Positions 53,039 through 61,175 of a stretch of DNA of 64,000 nucleotides are shown here, in pieces. Origin of the DNA: Pseudomonadota bacterium (GTDB taxonomy: Bacteria; Pseudomonadota; Gammaproteobacteria; UBA9214); the NCBI GenBank assembly GCA_041395565.1, contig JAWLAI010000005.1:186001-250000 (forward strand), read 5' to 3'. Under the pieces are notes generated by a model. That model saw only the letters and a list, made by a program, of their open reading frames with translations, did not search any database and had not been told where the DNA came from. The translations under genes and the position numbers were made by a program. Positions within the stretch are counted from its first letter, which is position 1. Every line of letters starts with the position of its first letter.

Positions 53039-53617
53039 TCAGCATATTCCAGATAGTGTGCGATACTCCCGATTCAACTCACCGTACTCTTTAGCTACTA
53101 GTTCTTCAAAACCCTTTGGATACCCATTATCTGTAATTTCATCTGAAGGTTCATTCAGGTGAGTCCACATATTGTGCAAACAATTTCCGTGTGATTCATG
53201 ATCTAAGAATGCATCAATAATCTCGTTTAGATCCGGCGTTTCAGCATAGTACCTTTTCTGATTAAGAAGCCTTACTACATCAGAATTGATGCGCATAAAG
53301 TATTGGGTATGAAAAAAATCCCATATTTTGCTGTGCTCAATACCATTTCTTGTCCTTGAAAATTGGCTTGTGTCCACATGAAGCAAGCCATCTTCGCCTT
53401 CCTTGGTTGGTAACTTTTGGCGCGCGATGTCAAAGATTTCTTGTGAATATCTTAGGTAACCCAACAAAGGGCCGTAAAACTCATCAATTTGATTTTTCCT
53501 ATACTGCGCCATATTGTTCTTGGCTGTTTCTTCTGATGCTCTCTTCCAGCCCAGATAGGTCACGATGGCCGTGAAAAATCCACCGATCAACGCACCGATC
53601 AAGCCGTCCATCAACAT
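53039..53617 (-). CDS. Membrane-anchored protein of unknown function
   Basis: 192 residues. One N-terminal membrane helix (LIGALIGGFFTAIVTYLGW) followed by a mainly helical cytosolic part: NNMAQYRKNQIDEFYGPLLG, YLRYSQEIFDIARQKLP, NSDVVRLLNQKRYYAETPDL. The arrangement recalls small membrane-anchored proteins found in accessory and defence regions, but no family is assigned. Low GC content. Bounded on both sides by family B REPINs. Confidence 0.65.
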   Translation of the reverse strand: MLMDGLIGALIGGFFTAIVTYLGWKRASEETAKNNMAQYRKNQIDEFYGPLLGYLRYSQEIFDIARQKLPTKEGEDGLLHVDTSQFSRTRNGIEHSKIWDFFHTQYFMRINSDVVRLLNQKRYYAETPDLNEIIDAFLDHESHGNCLHNMWTHLNEPSDEITDNGYPKGFEELVAKEYGELNREYRTLSGIC

Positions 53618-53631
53618 AGTCCTCGCGAATG

Positions 53632-53751
53632 AATCATGGAGTCAGACTCCTTTGATGAGACGTGAAATTGACTAATCAATCGAGTCTGACCCTAGTGATT
53701 TCTCTCACCGTACATTTTCCCAAATATAACCAGAAAATATGCTCTGACACC
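53632..53751. repeat. Family B REPIN followed by a family A repeat
   Basis: B: AATCATGGAGTCAGACTCCT ... AATCGAGTCTGACCCTAGTG at 53632-53701. A: GTACATTTTCCCAAATATAA and AGAAAATATGCTCTGACACC at 53706-53751. The rightmost copies of both families in the window. Confidence 0.85.
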
Positions 53752-53768
53752 TATTGTTGGTCTTTTCT

Positions 53769-54560
53769 TCATTTTGATTTCTTCTTAGTCTTCTCCACCC
53801 CAGAGATATAATTCCTCGTATATGTATCCAACAGGTGATTCAACATTCTGTCAGGTGCATCGTGCTTTTGAGGACTTCTTAATTTTGACAAAACACTACA
53901 CAGGTGCTTTCCTGACAGCTTTACAATCAACACACCATGGCGATTGTACATCTCTAGCATCCAATCAAGTTCTTTTCCTTTTCTCAAATTTACATCATTA
54001 TCTCGCGTGATAATGAAGCCTATTCTCCCGTAATCTCCAGTCAGATACGAGAGCATTTGTCTATACTCGTCACCACTCAACCCCTGATAGTTTTTCACTT
54101 CAAAAATTACCTGCCGCGCACCATAATCCTCTTGAATACGGCGCCAAGCAGGTGATTCGCTAAGATTCGTAGCAACAACATCGCGACGTTGAGTAGCTTC
54201 TTTATTTGGATGTAATTCAATGTTGCGCAACACACCGGCAAAAATTATCTTGACAGCCTTGTGGCACCATTCTTCAAAATCTCTAAACCCATCTTTACCT
54301 TCGGGAATAAGAGCCAGATTTGATATTAACTGACCTATACTTTTAATCCTCTGCTCCGGTGTTTCAGATGCAATTTCTATATCGTATTCATCATAAATAT
54401 CTTCCGCCTCGTCGGGATCTAAACTATTGCGCGTTGCATTTAAGGCCATCCAATAACAAGGATGTATCAATATGCGCCCGGTATCCTCAAATTCTTTGCT
54501 AGGATCCCTGCCATCGTGACAAAAATACAAAGTTTGATGTTGCATCATCAAAAACGCCAA
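53769..54560 (-). CDS. PD-(D/E)XK nuclease-like protein, probably the C-terminal half of a fusion
   Basis: 263 residues as called; the true start is doubtful. Residues about 95-200 look like a restriction-endonuclease fold: acidic helix GFRDFEEWCHKAVKII, then RRDVVATNLS (D127) and RQVIFEVKNYQG (E154-V-K156), then GRIGFIITRDND. This is the D...E-x-K active site. The part before it (FCHDGRDPSKEF, TGRILIHPCYWMALN) continues naturally from the end of the upstream ATPase if one T is removed from the run at 54521-54525. The two frames overlap by 62 bases. Likely a nuclease effector. Confidence 0.75.
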   Translation of the reverse strand: MAFLMMQHQTLYFCHDGRDPSKEFEDTGRILIHPCYWMALNATRNSLDPDEAEDIYDEYDIEIASETPEQRIKSIGQLISNLALIPEGKDGFRDFEEWCHKAVKIIFAGVLRNIELHPNKEATQRRDVVATNLSESPAWRRIQEDYGARQVIFEVKNYQGLSGDEYRQMLSYLTGDYGRIGFIITRDNDVNLRKGKELDWMLEMYNRHGVLIVKLSGKHLCSVLSKLRSPQKHDAPDRMLNHLLDTYTRNYISGVEKTKKKSK

Positions 54561-55851
54561 TTAAGCCTACTCGATACAAATCCCTCAAGACATCGATGGG
54601 GCTTTGCATGATTGCTAGCTGCTGCTGAATTTTTTGATCATATGTGTCTTGATTCAATATTTCTCGGAACAACGAAGAGGCCTCCGAGACTTGCATTTCC
54701 GGATTCTTGTTCGATAGCGCAGAAACAAATAGCGACAACCCTGGAAATATTGCTGAATATTCTTTTTCTAGGTCATCTAATCTGTTTTTTGAAATACCCT
54801 TCGCAGTTGCCTCTATATCGTCTCCGATGATCTGCTCCCTTTCCTGCTTTCCAGCAACGCGAAATGCTTCGTTTAAAAGAATTAGTAGATCACGAGGTCT
54901 ATACAACGTAAGTCTAAGACAAGTTCTGAATCCTTCTCTTCCTTTCAAATCTCTAGCCGCACAGCTATCCCATATGCGGACTGTATTCTCTTGATCAAGA
55001 CCAAATGCAACCTTCAATCTATTTGCAACCAAATTGAATAGCCCATACTCATCCCAATGCAGTCGAAGAGTTTGTCCTTCGATATTTCTCGAAAAATCTG
55101 GATCAGATTTCGAAACAGCACGAAAAATATTATCTCGAAGGAATACCAAAGTGCGAATATTTTGAAATTTTGTATTCACATCAATAACCGCGTGCACTAA
55201 TCCATCGATCAAGCCTATACCAGTCTCATCCGGCTCGTATCCCTCATCTAATCGATCAATGAGCACATACAGACGAAAATTAGTTGCATCAAGCACCGAT
55301 TGAATGGCTTCCTCAACCTCCCCAATCTCAAGATTTCTAGCCAAATCGCTTATACGCTCTTCTGGCGATACTGAAGCATTAACAACTTTACGAAGCTTTT
55401 CTTTAAGTTTTGAGCAAAACCCATATCGGTCATTTTTCCAATCAACAAGGTGTTTATCCAGAACCTGAGAACCATCAGCGTTTTGGTATTTATATCGCCG
55501 CGATAGAGCTTCCGCGGCTTCTATAAGCAATGCATATCGCCAAGCGATCCGCGAACCAGCCCGAACCAATTTAAATTCTTCGCCAAAAAGCTTGATTAGT
55601 GGCCGAATACCAATGATTTGATCTTCATTAGCAGCCAAATTGAGAACTAAAGTCTTTTGCGCCTTCTTCCAATGCGTATCTAATCTAGATGCAAGCGCAC
55701 TCTTACCAGTGCCACGGCGCCCAACCACAACAGTGCGATCTGCGGACTCGATTAGAGTTCGATAGTCTGGAGTTTCATAGAAAGCAATCTTGAGCATCTC
55801 ACCATCTGCTTCAGCACGAACATCCCCAAGTATGTTTGCTCTTAAAGCCAT
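54499..55851 (-). CDS. P-loop ATPase (Sll1717-like/KAP-type), probably fused to a nuclease
   Basis: 450 residues as read. AT-rich. MLKIAFYETPDYRTLIESAD precedes Walker A VVVGRRGTGKSAL (G44-S51); Walker B and following motif is LYVLIDRLDEGYEPDETGIG (about 215-232); DNIFRAVSKSDPDFSRNIEG and LTLYRPRDLLILLNEAF are typical of this STAND/KAP-like ATPase group. The last residues after FDDATSNFVF are out of frame with what seems to be the natural continuation (see the nuclease entry). Restored, ATPase plus nuclease would be 693 residues. Position in an accessory segment suggests phage defence, by inference only. Confidence 0.8.
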   Translation of the reverse strand: MALRANILGDVRAEADGEMLKIAFYETPDYRTLIESADRTVVVGRRGTGKSALASRLDTHWKKAQKTLVLNLAANEDQIIGIRPLIKLFGEEFKLVRAGSRIAWRYALLIEAAEALSRRYKYQNADGSQVLDKHLVDWKNDRYGFCSKLKEKLRKVVNASVSPEERISDLARNLEIGEVEEAIQSVLDATNFRLYVLIDRLDEGYEPDETGIGLIDGLVHAVIDVNTKFQNIRTLVFLRDNIFRAVSKSDPDFSRNIEGQTLRLHWDEYGLFNLVANRLKVAFGLDQENTVRIWDSCAARDLKGREGFRTCLRLTLYRPRDLLILLNEAFRVAGKQEREQIIGDDIEATAKGISKNRLDDLEKEYSAIFPGLSLFVSALSNKNPEMQVSEASSLFREILNQDTYDQKIQQQLAIMQSPIDVLRDLYRVGLIGVFDDATSNFVFLSRWQGS

Positions 55852-55970
55852 CCCTGCACTCCCTCAGATCGAAGCGTGTTTAGTAAAACCTCAATACATG
55901 ACAATATTTAGTTACAACACGGAAATCATAATTTCCACAATGCAAGAAAAATCAAATAACCAAAATTGCA

Positions 55971-56783
55971 TCAAAAAACCGCCGCCCCCAACTCATGCAC
56001 CGCAGTCAGCATCTCCGCATCATCCGTCAACGCCTCCGCAATACAACTCCGACACGCAACAACAGGATTCACCCCCGTCGTAATCAGCTTCGCCGCATGC
56101 ACCAGCAGGCGCGTGCTCGCGCCCTCCTCCAGCCCGCTGCCTTTCAGGTTGCGCGTCATCTGCGCGAACTTGATGAGCTGCTCGGCGGTGTCCTGCCCGA
56201 TGCCGGTCTCGTTGACCAGGATCTTCGCCTCCAGCTGCGGTGAGGGGTAGTCGAACTCCAGCGCCACGAAGCGCTGGCGGGTGGACTGCTTGAGGTCCTT
56301 GAGCACGCTCTGGTAGCCGGGGTTGTAGGAGATGGCCAGGCAGAACTCGGGGCCGGCCTCGATCACCTCGCCGAGTTTTTCCATGGGCAGCACGCGGCGG
56401 TCGTCGGCAAGCGGGTGGATGACCACGGTGGTGTCCTTGCGTGCCTCGACGATCTCGTCGAGGTAGCAGATCGCGCCCGAGCGCACGGCGCGGGCCAGCG
56501 GCCCGTCCACCCACACGGTCTCGCCGCCGGTGACCAGGTAACGCCCGACCAGGTCGGAGGCGGTCAGGTCGTCGTGGCAGGACACGGTGATCAGCGGGCG
56601 CTTCAGGCGCCAGGCCATGTGCTCCATGAAGCGTGTCTTGCCGCAGCCGGTCGGGCCCTTGAGCAGGACGGGGAGCTGGTTCTTGTAGGCGGCGTCGAAG
56701 ACGGTGATCTCGTCGCCGACCGGCTCGTAGTAGGGTTCCTGCTCGACGAAATATTCTTCGGGTTTGAGGGTACGGACGGTCAC
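55971..56783 (-). CDS. cbbQ: CbbQ/NirQ/NorQ-type MoxR AAA+ ATPase
   Basis: 270 residues. AAA+ of the MoxR group: EQEPYYEPVGDEITVFDAAY, Walker A LLKGPTGCGKTRFMEHMAWR, TASDLVGRYLVTGG, Walker B AICYLDEIVEARKDTTVVIH, LADDRRVLPMEKLGEVIEAG, sensor region AISYNPGYQSVLKDLKQSTR. CbbQ forms Rubisco activases with CbbO, and NorQ acts with NorD on nitric oxide reductase. Neither partner (a VWA-domain protein) nor Rubisco lies in the window. The gene ends 119 bases before the AT-rich ATPase gene, so the insertion may have separated it from a partner. Sequence features favour CbbQ but NorQ cannot be excluded. Confidence 0.85.
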   Translation of the reverse strand: MTVRTLKPEEYFVEQEPYYEPVGDEITVFDAAYKNQLPVLLKGPTGCGKTRFMEHMAWRLKRPLITVSCHDDLTASDLVGRYLVTGGETVWVDGPLARAVRSGAICYLDEIVEARKDTTVVIHPLADDRRVLPMEKLGEVIEAGPEFCLAISYNPGYQSVLKDLKQSTRQRFVALEFDYPSPQLEAKILVNETGIGQDTAEQLIKFAQMTRNLKGSGLEEGASTRLLVHAAKLITTGVNPVVACRSCIAEALTDDAEMLTAVHELGAAVF

Positions 56784-56920
56784 TTTGACTCCTCGGGTTT
56801 GTTGCTAGCAGCTGTCTGGATGGTGCCACATTCCGCCGGACCGGAACACATTCGAGCACGCCATGAACGCGTTAACTTCATGATTTTGAATTTCTTGCCG
56901 GTTTCGCCCCGCCGGGGCGA

Positions 56921-56954
56921 GGTACTTTTCTTTGCTCCGCCAAAGAAAAGTACC
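56921..56954. repeat. Perfect 14-bp palindrome in a conserved repeat block
   Basis: GGTACTTTTCTTTG pairs with CAAAGAAAAGTACC around CTCCGC. It is followed by CAAAAGAAAGGCGGCCCCGG. From memory, near-identical blocks occur in intergenic DNA of many proteobacteria, often misread as short proteins containing KKSTQKKGG. Confidence 0.8.
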
Positions 56955-57283
56955 CAAAAGAAAGGCGGCCCCGGAGGCTTGCCTGGATCGTCATCTGCGA
57001 TGACGATCCACGTTCCCTGCGCTTCTCGCCGGTTCGGGCGCTCGCCGAACTCGCAGCATTTGCTGCGCTTTCGCTAGCAAATCCAGCTCGACATGGCGGC
57101 TCGCTCGATCCCGAACCGGCTGCGATGCTCGGCTGCGCCTGACGGGCATAAATCGCCATAATATTGACGATCTGATTTGCCCTGTGTCCTCGGCGCCCAC
57201 TGTGGCGGTTTATCTTGGCACCTTCGCGCCCTGGCGCGAGCCGGATCTACCCGGCCTATACCTTATATATTGTTTCTATTTCT

Positions 57284-57302
57284 GCATCGCAAAATTCGAT
57301 GC
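57284..57302. promoter_or_regulatory. Operator-like dyad upstream of qmoA
   Basis: GCATCG-CAAAATT-CGATGC, a perfect 6-bp dyad, lies in an AT-rich stretch about 180 bases before the qmoA start, with TATATATTG just upstream (57264-57272). A possible regulator site for the qmo operon. Confidence 0.4.
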
Positions 57303-57478
57303 AACTCACCACCTTGTATATATGGCGCCGCCCTGGCAGACGCGGTAAGGTTGCAGCCCTGATTTTTCCGCCCCGCTCATCCGCGCGCATCCCAGCGCCC
57401 GCCACCGGGACGGACGCAAGATATCTGAAAGAATTCATGTAGTTACTAGCGCCCCGGGCGTTTACTGGAGGGATATCA

Positions 57479-58765
57479 ATGTCGGATGTAATCGCAACCA
57501 ACCAGACCATTCTGGTGGTGGGAGGCGGCATCAGCGGCGTCACCGCCGCCATCGAGGCCGCCGAGTGCGGCAAGCAGGTGATCCTCGTGGAGAAGAACCC
57601 GTCCCTCGGCGGCCGGGTGAGCCAGCTCTACAAGTACTTCCCCAAGCTGTGCTTCCCGTCCTGCGGCATGGAGATCAACCTGCGCCGGACCAAGGCCAAC
57701 CGCAACCTCACCGTGCTGACCATGACGGAAGTCTCCGCGGTCAGCGGCGCGACCGGCAACTACAGCGTCACGCTGAAGACCCGCCCGCGCTACGTCAACA
57801 GCAACTGCACCGCCTGCGGCGAATGCGAGAAGGCGGTCTCCGCCGAGTTCGACAGCGAATACGACTACGGCATGAAGAAGCGCAAGGGCGCCTACCTGCC
57901 GTTCAACATGGCCTACCCGCAGCACTACGTGCTCGATCCGCGCATCATCGGCACCGACGACGCGCAGAAGGCGAAGGATGCCTGCAAGTACGGCGCAATC
58001 GACCTGGACATGGCCGAGAGCGAGACCACGCTGACCGTCGGCGCCATCATCTGGGCCACCGGCTGGCAGCCGTACGATGCCGACAAGATCCAGCCTTACG
58101 GCCACGACCGCTATGACAACGTCATCACCAGCGTGGAGTTCGAGCGCATGCTCGACCCGTTCGGCCCGACCGGCGGCAAGATCGTGCGCCCGTCCGACGG
58201 CAAGGAGGCGAAGGACGTCGCCTTCATCCAGTGCGCCGGCTCGCGCGACCGCAACCACCTCAAGCACTGCTCGCGCATCTGCTGCATGGCCACGCTGAAG
58301 CAGACCACCTACCTGCGCGAGAAGTACGCCGACGACTTCAAGGCCAGCGTGTACTACATCGACATCCGCGCCATCGACCGCATCGACGACTTCTACCAGA
58401 ACGTCCAGGCCGATCCGAACGTCACCTTCATCAAGTCCAAGGTCGCCTCGATCACCGAGGACAAGTCCACCGGCAACCCGATCCTCAACGGCGTGAACAC
58501 CGAGGGCTACCACCGCTACAGCAACCCGCACGACCTGGTCGTGCTGGCGGTCGGCATGGAGCCGAGCGTGGCGAAGGGCGACTTCCCGATCCAGGTCGTG
58601 GTGAACGACAACGGCTTCATCGAGGCGGATGAGTCCAACGGCGGCATCTTCGCGGCGGGCTGTTCCAGCGACGCGCTGGATGTGAACCGCGCGGTACAGA
58701 GCGCAACGGCAAGTGCATTACGGGCGATCCAGGTCGTGAACCGGGTCGCCAGAGCGGAGGGCTGA
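57479..58765 (+). CDS. qmoA: QmoA, HdrA-like flavoprotein subunit of quinone-interacting oxidoreductase
   Basis: 428 residues. Part of the Qmo complex that links APS reductase to the quinone pool or electron carriers. FAD-binding dinucleotide fold ILVVGGGISGVTAAIEAAEC, GGRVSQLYKYFPKLCFPSCG, then NSNCTACGECEKAVSAEFDS, AGSRDRNHLKHCSRICCMAT and the C-terminal FAD motif GIFAAGCSSDALDVNRAV. Cysteines are arranged as in sulfate reducers and sulfur oxidisers. First gene of the qmoA-qmoB-hdrC-hdrB operon; the ribosome-binding site is GGAGGG. qmoB starts 2 bases after its stop. Confidence 0.95.
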   Translation: MSDVIATNQTILVVGGGISGVTAAIEAAECGKQVILVEKNPSLGGRVSQLYKYFPKLCFPSCGMEINLRRTKANRNLTVLTMTEVSAVSGATGNYSVTLKTRPRYVNSNCTACGECEKAVSAEFDSEYDYGMKKRKGAYLPFNMAYPQHYVLDPRIIGTDDAQKAKDACKYGAIDLDMAESETTLTVGAIIWATGWQPYDADKIQPYGHDRYDNVITSVEFERMLDPFGPTGGKIVRPSDGKEAKDVAFIQCAGSRDRNHLKHCSRICCMATLKQTTYLREKYADDFKASVYYIDIRAIDRIDDFYQNVQADPNVTFIKSKVASITEDKSTGNPILNGVNTEGYHRYSNPHDLVVLAVGMEPSVAKGDFPIQVVVNDNGFIEADESNGGIFAAGCSSDALDVNRAVQSATASALRAIQVVNRVARAEG

Positions 58766-58767
58766 AC

Positions 58768-60987
58768 ATGGCAGACGAAATCAAGACTGGCGCCTACATC
58801 TGCAAGGGCTGCGGCCTGGGCGAGCGGCTCGACTGCAGCCAGCTGGCGCAGATCGCCAAGAGCGAGGGCAAGGCCAACGTCGTGCGCGAGCACGACTTCC
58901 TGTGCAACGCCGAAGGCGTGGCCATGATCCAGAACGACATCGACAGCGAGGGCGTCAACAAGGTCGTGATCGCGGCCTGCTCGCGACGCGCCAAGAACGA
59001 TGCGTTCGGCTTCCAGAACGTCGCCATCAGCCGCGCCAACCTGCGCGAGGGCGTGATCTGGGCCCGCCCGGACACCGACGAGGCGCGTGACCTGACCCAG
59101 GAGATGGCCGCGGACTACGTGCGCATGGGTTGCAACGAGGTCAAGTACATGAAGCTCCCGCAGCGCAACGAGGCGGCGGCCAGCAACGACAACCTCCTGG
59201 TCGTCGGCGGCGGCGTGGTCGGCATGACCGCGGCCATCGAGGCGGCGAAGGCCGGCTACCCGGTCACCCTCGTCGAGAAGAGCGGCGTACTGGGCGGCGG
59301 TGCCCACGATGAATACAAGCGCATCCCCGAGCGCATGCCCTATGCCGACCCGGAAGACACCGGCGTGGCGGCGATGGTCGCGGCGATCGAGGCGGACAGC
59401 AACATCACCGTGCACCTGAACAGCACCATCACCAAGACCAGCGGCGCCCCGGGCCGATTCTCGGCGGACATCTCCACCGAAAGCGGTTCCACCAGCACCG
59501 GCAACTTCGGCGCCATCATCATGGCCACGGGCGCGCGCAACTATGACGCGAACCAGCTGCCGGAGCTCGGCTACGGCAAGACCCCGGACGTGGTCGACCA
59601 GGCCGGCCTGGAGAAGCTGGCGCTGGCGGCCAACGGCGGCCCGATCAAGCGCCCGTCCGACGGCAAGGAAGTACAAAGCGTCGTGTTCGTGCAGTGCGCC
59701 GGCCAGCGTTCCACCCAGGAAGGCCACCTGCCCTACTGCTCCGGCCACTGCTGCCTGACCTCGATCAAGCAGGCTATGTACTTCAAGGACCAGAACCCGG
59801 CGATCGACACCAACGTCATCTACACGGACCTGCGTACCCCGGGCGCCGGCGGCGAGGATTTCTACCGCAGCGGCCAGCAGAAGGGCGTCACCTTCACCAA
59901 GGGCAAGGTAGCCGAGGTCAGCGCCGGTCCGAACGGCCCGACCGTGAAGTTCCAGGACCTGATCCTCAACCAGGAAGTGAACAGCAGCGTCGATCTCGTC
60001 GTGCTGGCCACCGGCATGATCCCGAATTCGGGCGTGGACATCGAGCAGGTCCCGCAGGACGAGCCGGGCCAGTTCACGGTCAACGCGGAATCCATCCTCA
60101 ACATGACCTACCGCCAGGGCAAGGACCTGCCGCACCTGAAGTACGGCTTCAACGACTCGCACTTCATCTGCTTCCCCTACGAGACGCGCCGCACCGGCAT
60201 CTATTCCGCCGGCCCGGTGCGCCGGCCGATGGACATGCTGCAGGCCAAGGAAGACGCCACCGGCGCCACGCTGAAGGCCATCCAGGCGCTGGAGAACGCC
60301 AAGCTCGGCCGCGCCGCGCACCCGCGTTCCGGTGACCTGTCCTTCCCGAGCTTCCGCAAGGAAGGCTGCACGCAGTGCAAGCGCTGCACGGTGGAGTGCC
60401 CGTTCGGCGCCATCGACGAGGACGAGAACCGCTACCCGCAGTTCAACGAGGCGCGCTGCCGCCGCTGCGGCACCTGCATGGGCGCCTGCCCGGTGCGCGT
60501 GATCAGCTTCGAGAACTACTCGGTCGAGACCGTCGGCCAGCAGCTGAAGAACATAGAGATCCCGGACGAGTTCGAGGAGAAACCGCGCATCCTGGTGCTG
60601 GCCTGCGAGAACGACGCCTACCCGGCGCTCGACATGGCCGCACAGAACGGCAACCACTACTCGCCGTTCGCGCGCGTCATCCCGGTGCGCTGCCTGGGCA
60701 GCGTCAACACCATCTGGGTGACGGATGCGCTCAACAGCGGCTACGACGGCATCGTGCTGATGGGCTGCCAGAAGGGCGAGAACTACCAGTGCCACTTCGT
60801 GAAGGGCTCCGAGATCGCGCACATCCGCATGAGCAAGATCGACGACACGCTGCAGTCGCTCAACCTCGAGAAGGAGCGCGTCGCCACCTACGAGATCGCG
60901 ATCACCGACATCGAGCGCGCGCCCAGGCTGATCAACGAGATGGCCGAGACCGTCGAGAAGGTCGGCATGAGCCCGTTCAAGTTCTGA
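58768..60987 (+). CDS. qmoB: QmoB, HdrA/MvhD-like subunit
   Basis: 739 residues. Order: an N-terminal domain with CKGCGLGERLDCSQLAQIAK and NKVVIAACSRRAKNDAF; FAD domain from about 140, LLVVGGGVVGMTAAIEAAKA; KEVQSVVFVQCAGQRS region and PYCSGHCCLTSIKQAMYF; two 4Fe-4S ferredoxin motifs at about 532-580 (CTQCKRCTVECP and CRRCGTCMGACP); and an MvhD-like domain at the C-terminus (about 605-715) with VLACENDAYPALDMAAQNG and IVLMGCQKGENYQCHFVKG. The composition is that of QmoB in APS-reductase systems. hdrC follows after 188 bases. Confidence 0.95.
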   Translation: MADEIKTGAYICKGCGLGERLDCSQLAQIAKSEGKANVVREHDFLCNAEGVAMIQNDIDSEGVNKVVIAACSRRAKNDAFGFQNVAISRANLREGVIWARPDTDEARDLTQEMAADYVRMGCNEVKYMKLPQRNEAAASNDNLLVVGGGVVGMTAAIEAAKAGYPVTLVEKSGVLGGGAHDEYKRIPERMPYADPEDTGVAAMVAAIEADSNITVHLNSTITKTSGAPGRFSADISTESGSTSTGNFGAIIMATGARNYDANQLPELGYGKTPDVVDQAGLEKLALAANGGPIKRPSDGKEVQSVVFVQCAGQRSTQEGHLPYCSGHCCLTSIKQAMYFKDQNPAIDTNVIYTDLRTPGAGGEDFYRSGQQKGVTFTKGKVAEVSAGPNGPTVKFQDLILNQEVNSSVDLVVLATGMIPNSGVDIEQVPQDEPGQFTVNAESILNMTYRQGKDLPHLKYGFNDSHFICFPYETRRTGIYSAGPVRRPMDMLQAKEDATGATLKAIQALENAKLGRAAHPRSGDLSFPSFRKEGCTQCKRCTVECPFGAIDEDENRYPQFNEARCRRCGTCMGACPVRVISFENYSVETVGQQLKNIEIPDEFEEKPRILVLACENDAYPALDMAAQNGNHYSPFARVIPVRCLGSVNTIWVTDALNSGYDGIVLMGCQKGENYQCHFVKGSEIAHIRMSKIDDTLQSLNLEKERVATYEIAITDIERAPRLINEMAETVEKVGMSPFKF

Positions 60988-61042
60988 TTGGTCAAGCGAA
61001 TGATGACTTTTCTTGAAACCAGCATGGAATATCAGGTTCCCC

Positions 61043-61110
61043 CGTCATTCCGGCGCCAGCCGGAATCCATGCGGCGGGACATCTGGATCCCGGCCTGCGC
61101 CGGGATGACG
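61043..61110. repeat. CGTCATTCC-type palindrome inside the qmo-hdr operon
   Basis: CGTCATTCCGGCGCCAGCCG ... GCGCCGGGATGACG, with inner arms GGAATCCATG / CATCTGGATCC. Same type as the core of the D elements and the repeat at 27014-27105. It lies between qmoB and hdrC. Confidence 0.85.
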
Positions 61111-61175
61111 AACAATTCATCTGTGTCCAGGGTTGCAGGTTTGCACCCTGAATCCAGACTTAAAGGGGTGCCCGC

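Larger units (their letters stand above)
56784..57478. other. Gene-less divergent region between cbbQ and qmoA
   Basis: 695 bases. Holds a long conserved-looking repeat block (about 56900-57150) with a perfect palindrome, and further right an AT-rich stretch with an operator-like dyad before qmoA. No gene. The ribosome-binding site GGAGGG precedes qmoA at about 57464-57470. Confidence 0.6.

Noticed and set aside
44559..53701. CRISPR array
   Set aside because: The repeats are inverted pairs of variable spacing with genes between them, not direct repeats with uniform spacers, and no cas gene is present.
56415..57077. Plus-strand frame ending with KKSTQKKGGPGGLPG
   Set aside because: Mostly antisense to cbbQ, and its end is the conserved non-coding repeat block that is often misread as protein.
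58516..60822. Minus-strand frame of 768 codons opposite qmoAB
   Set aside because: Antisense to two clear genes; repetitive Ala/Val/Arg/Gly composition and no initiation signals.
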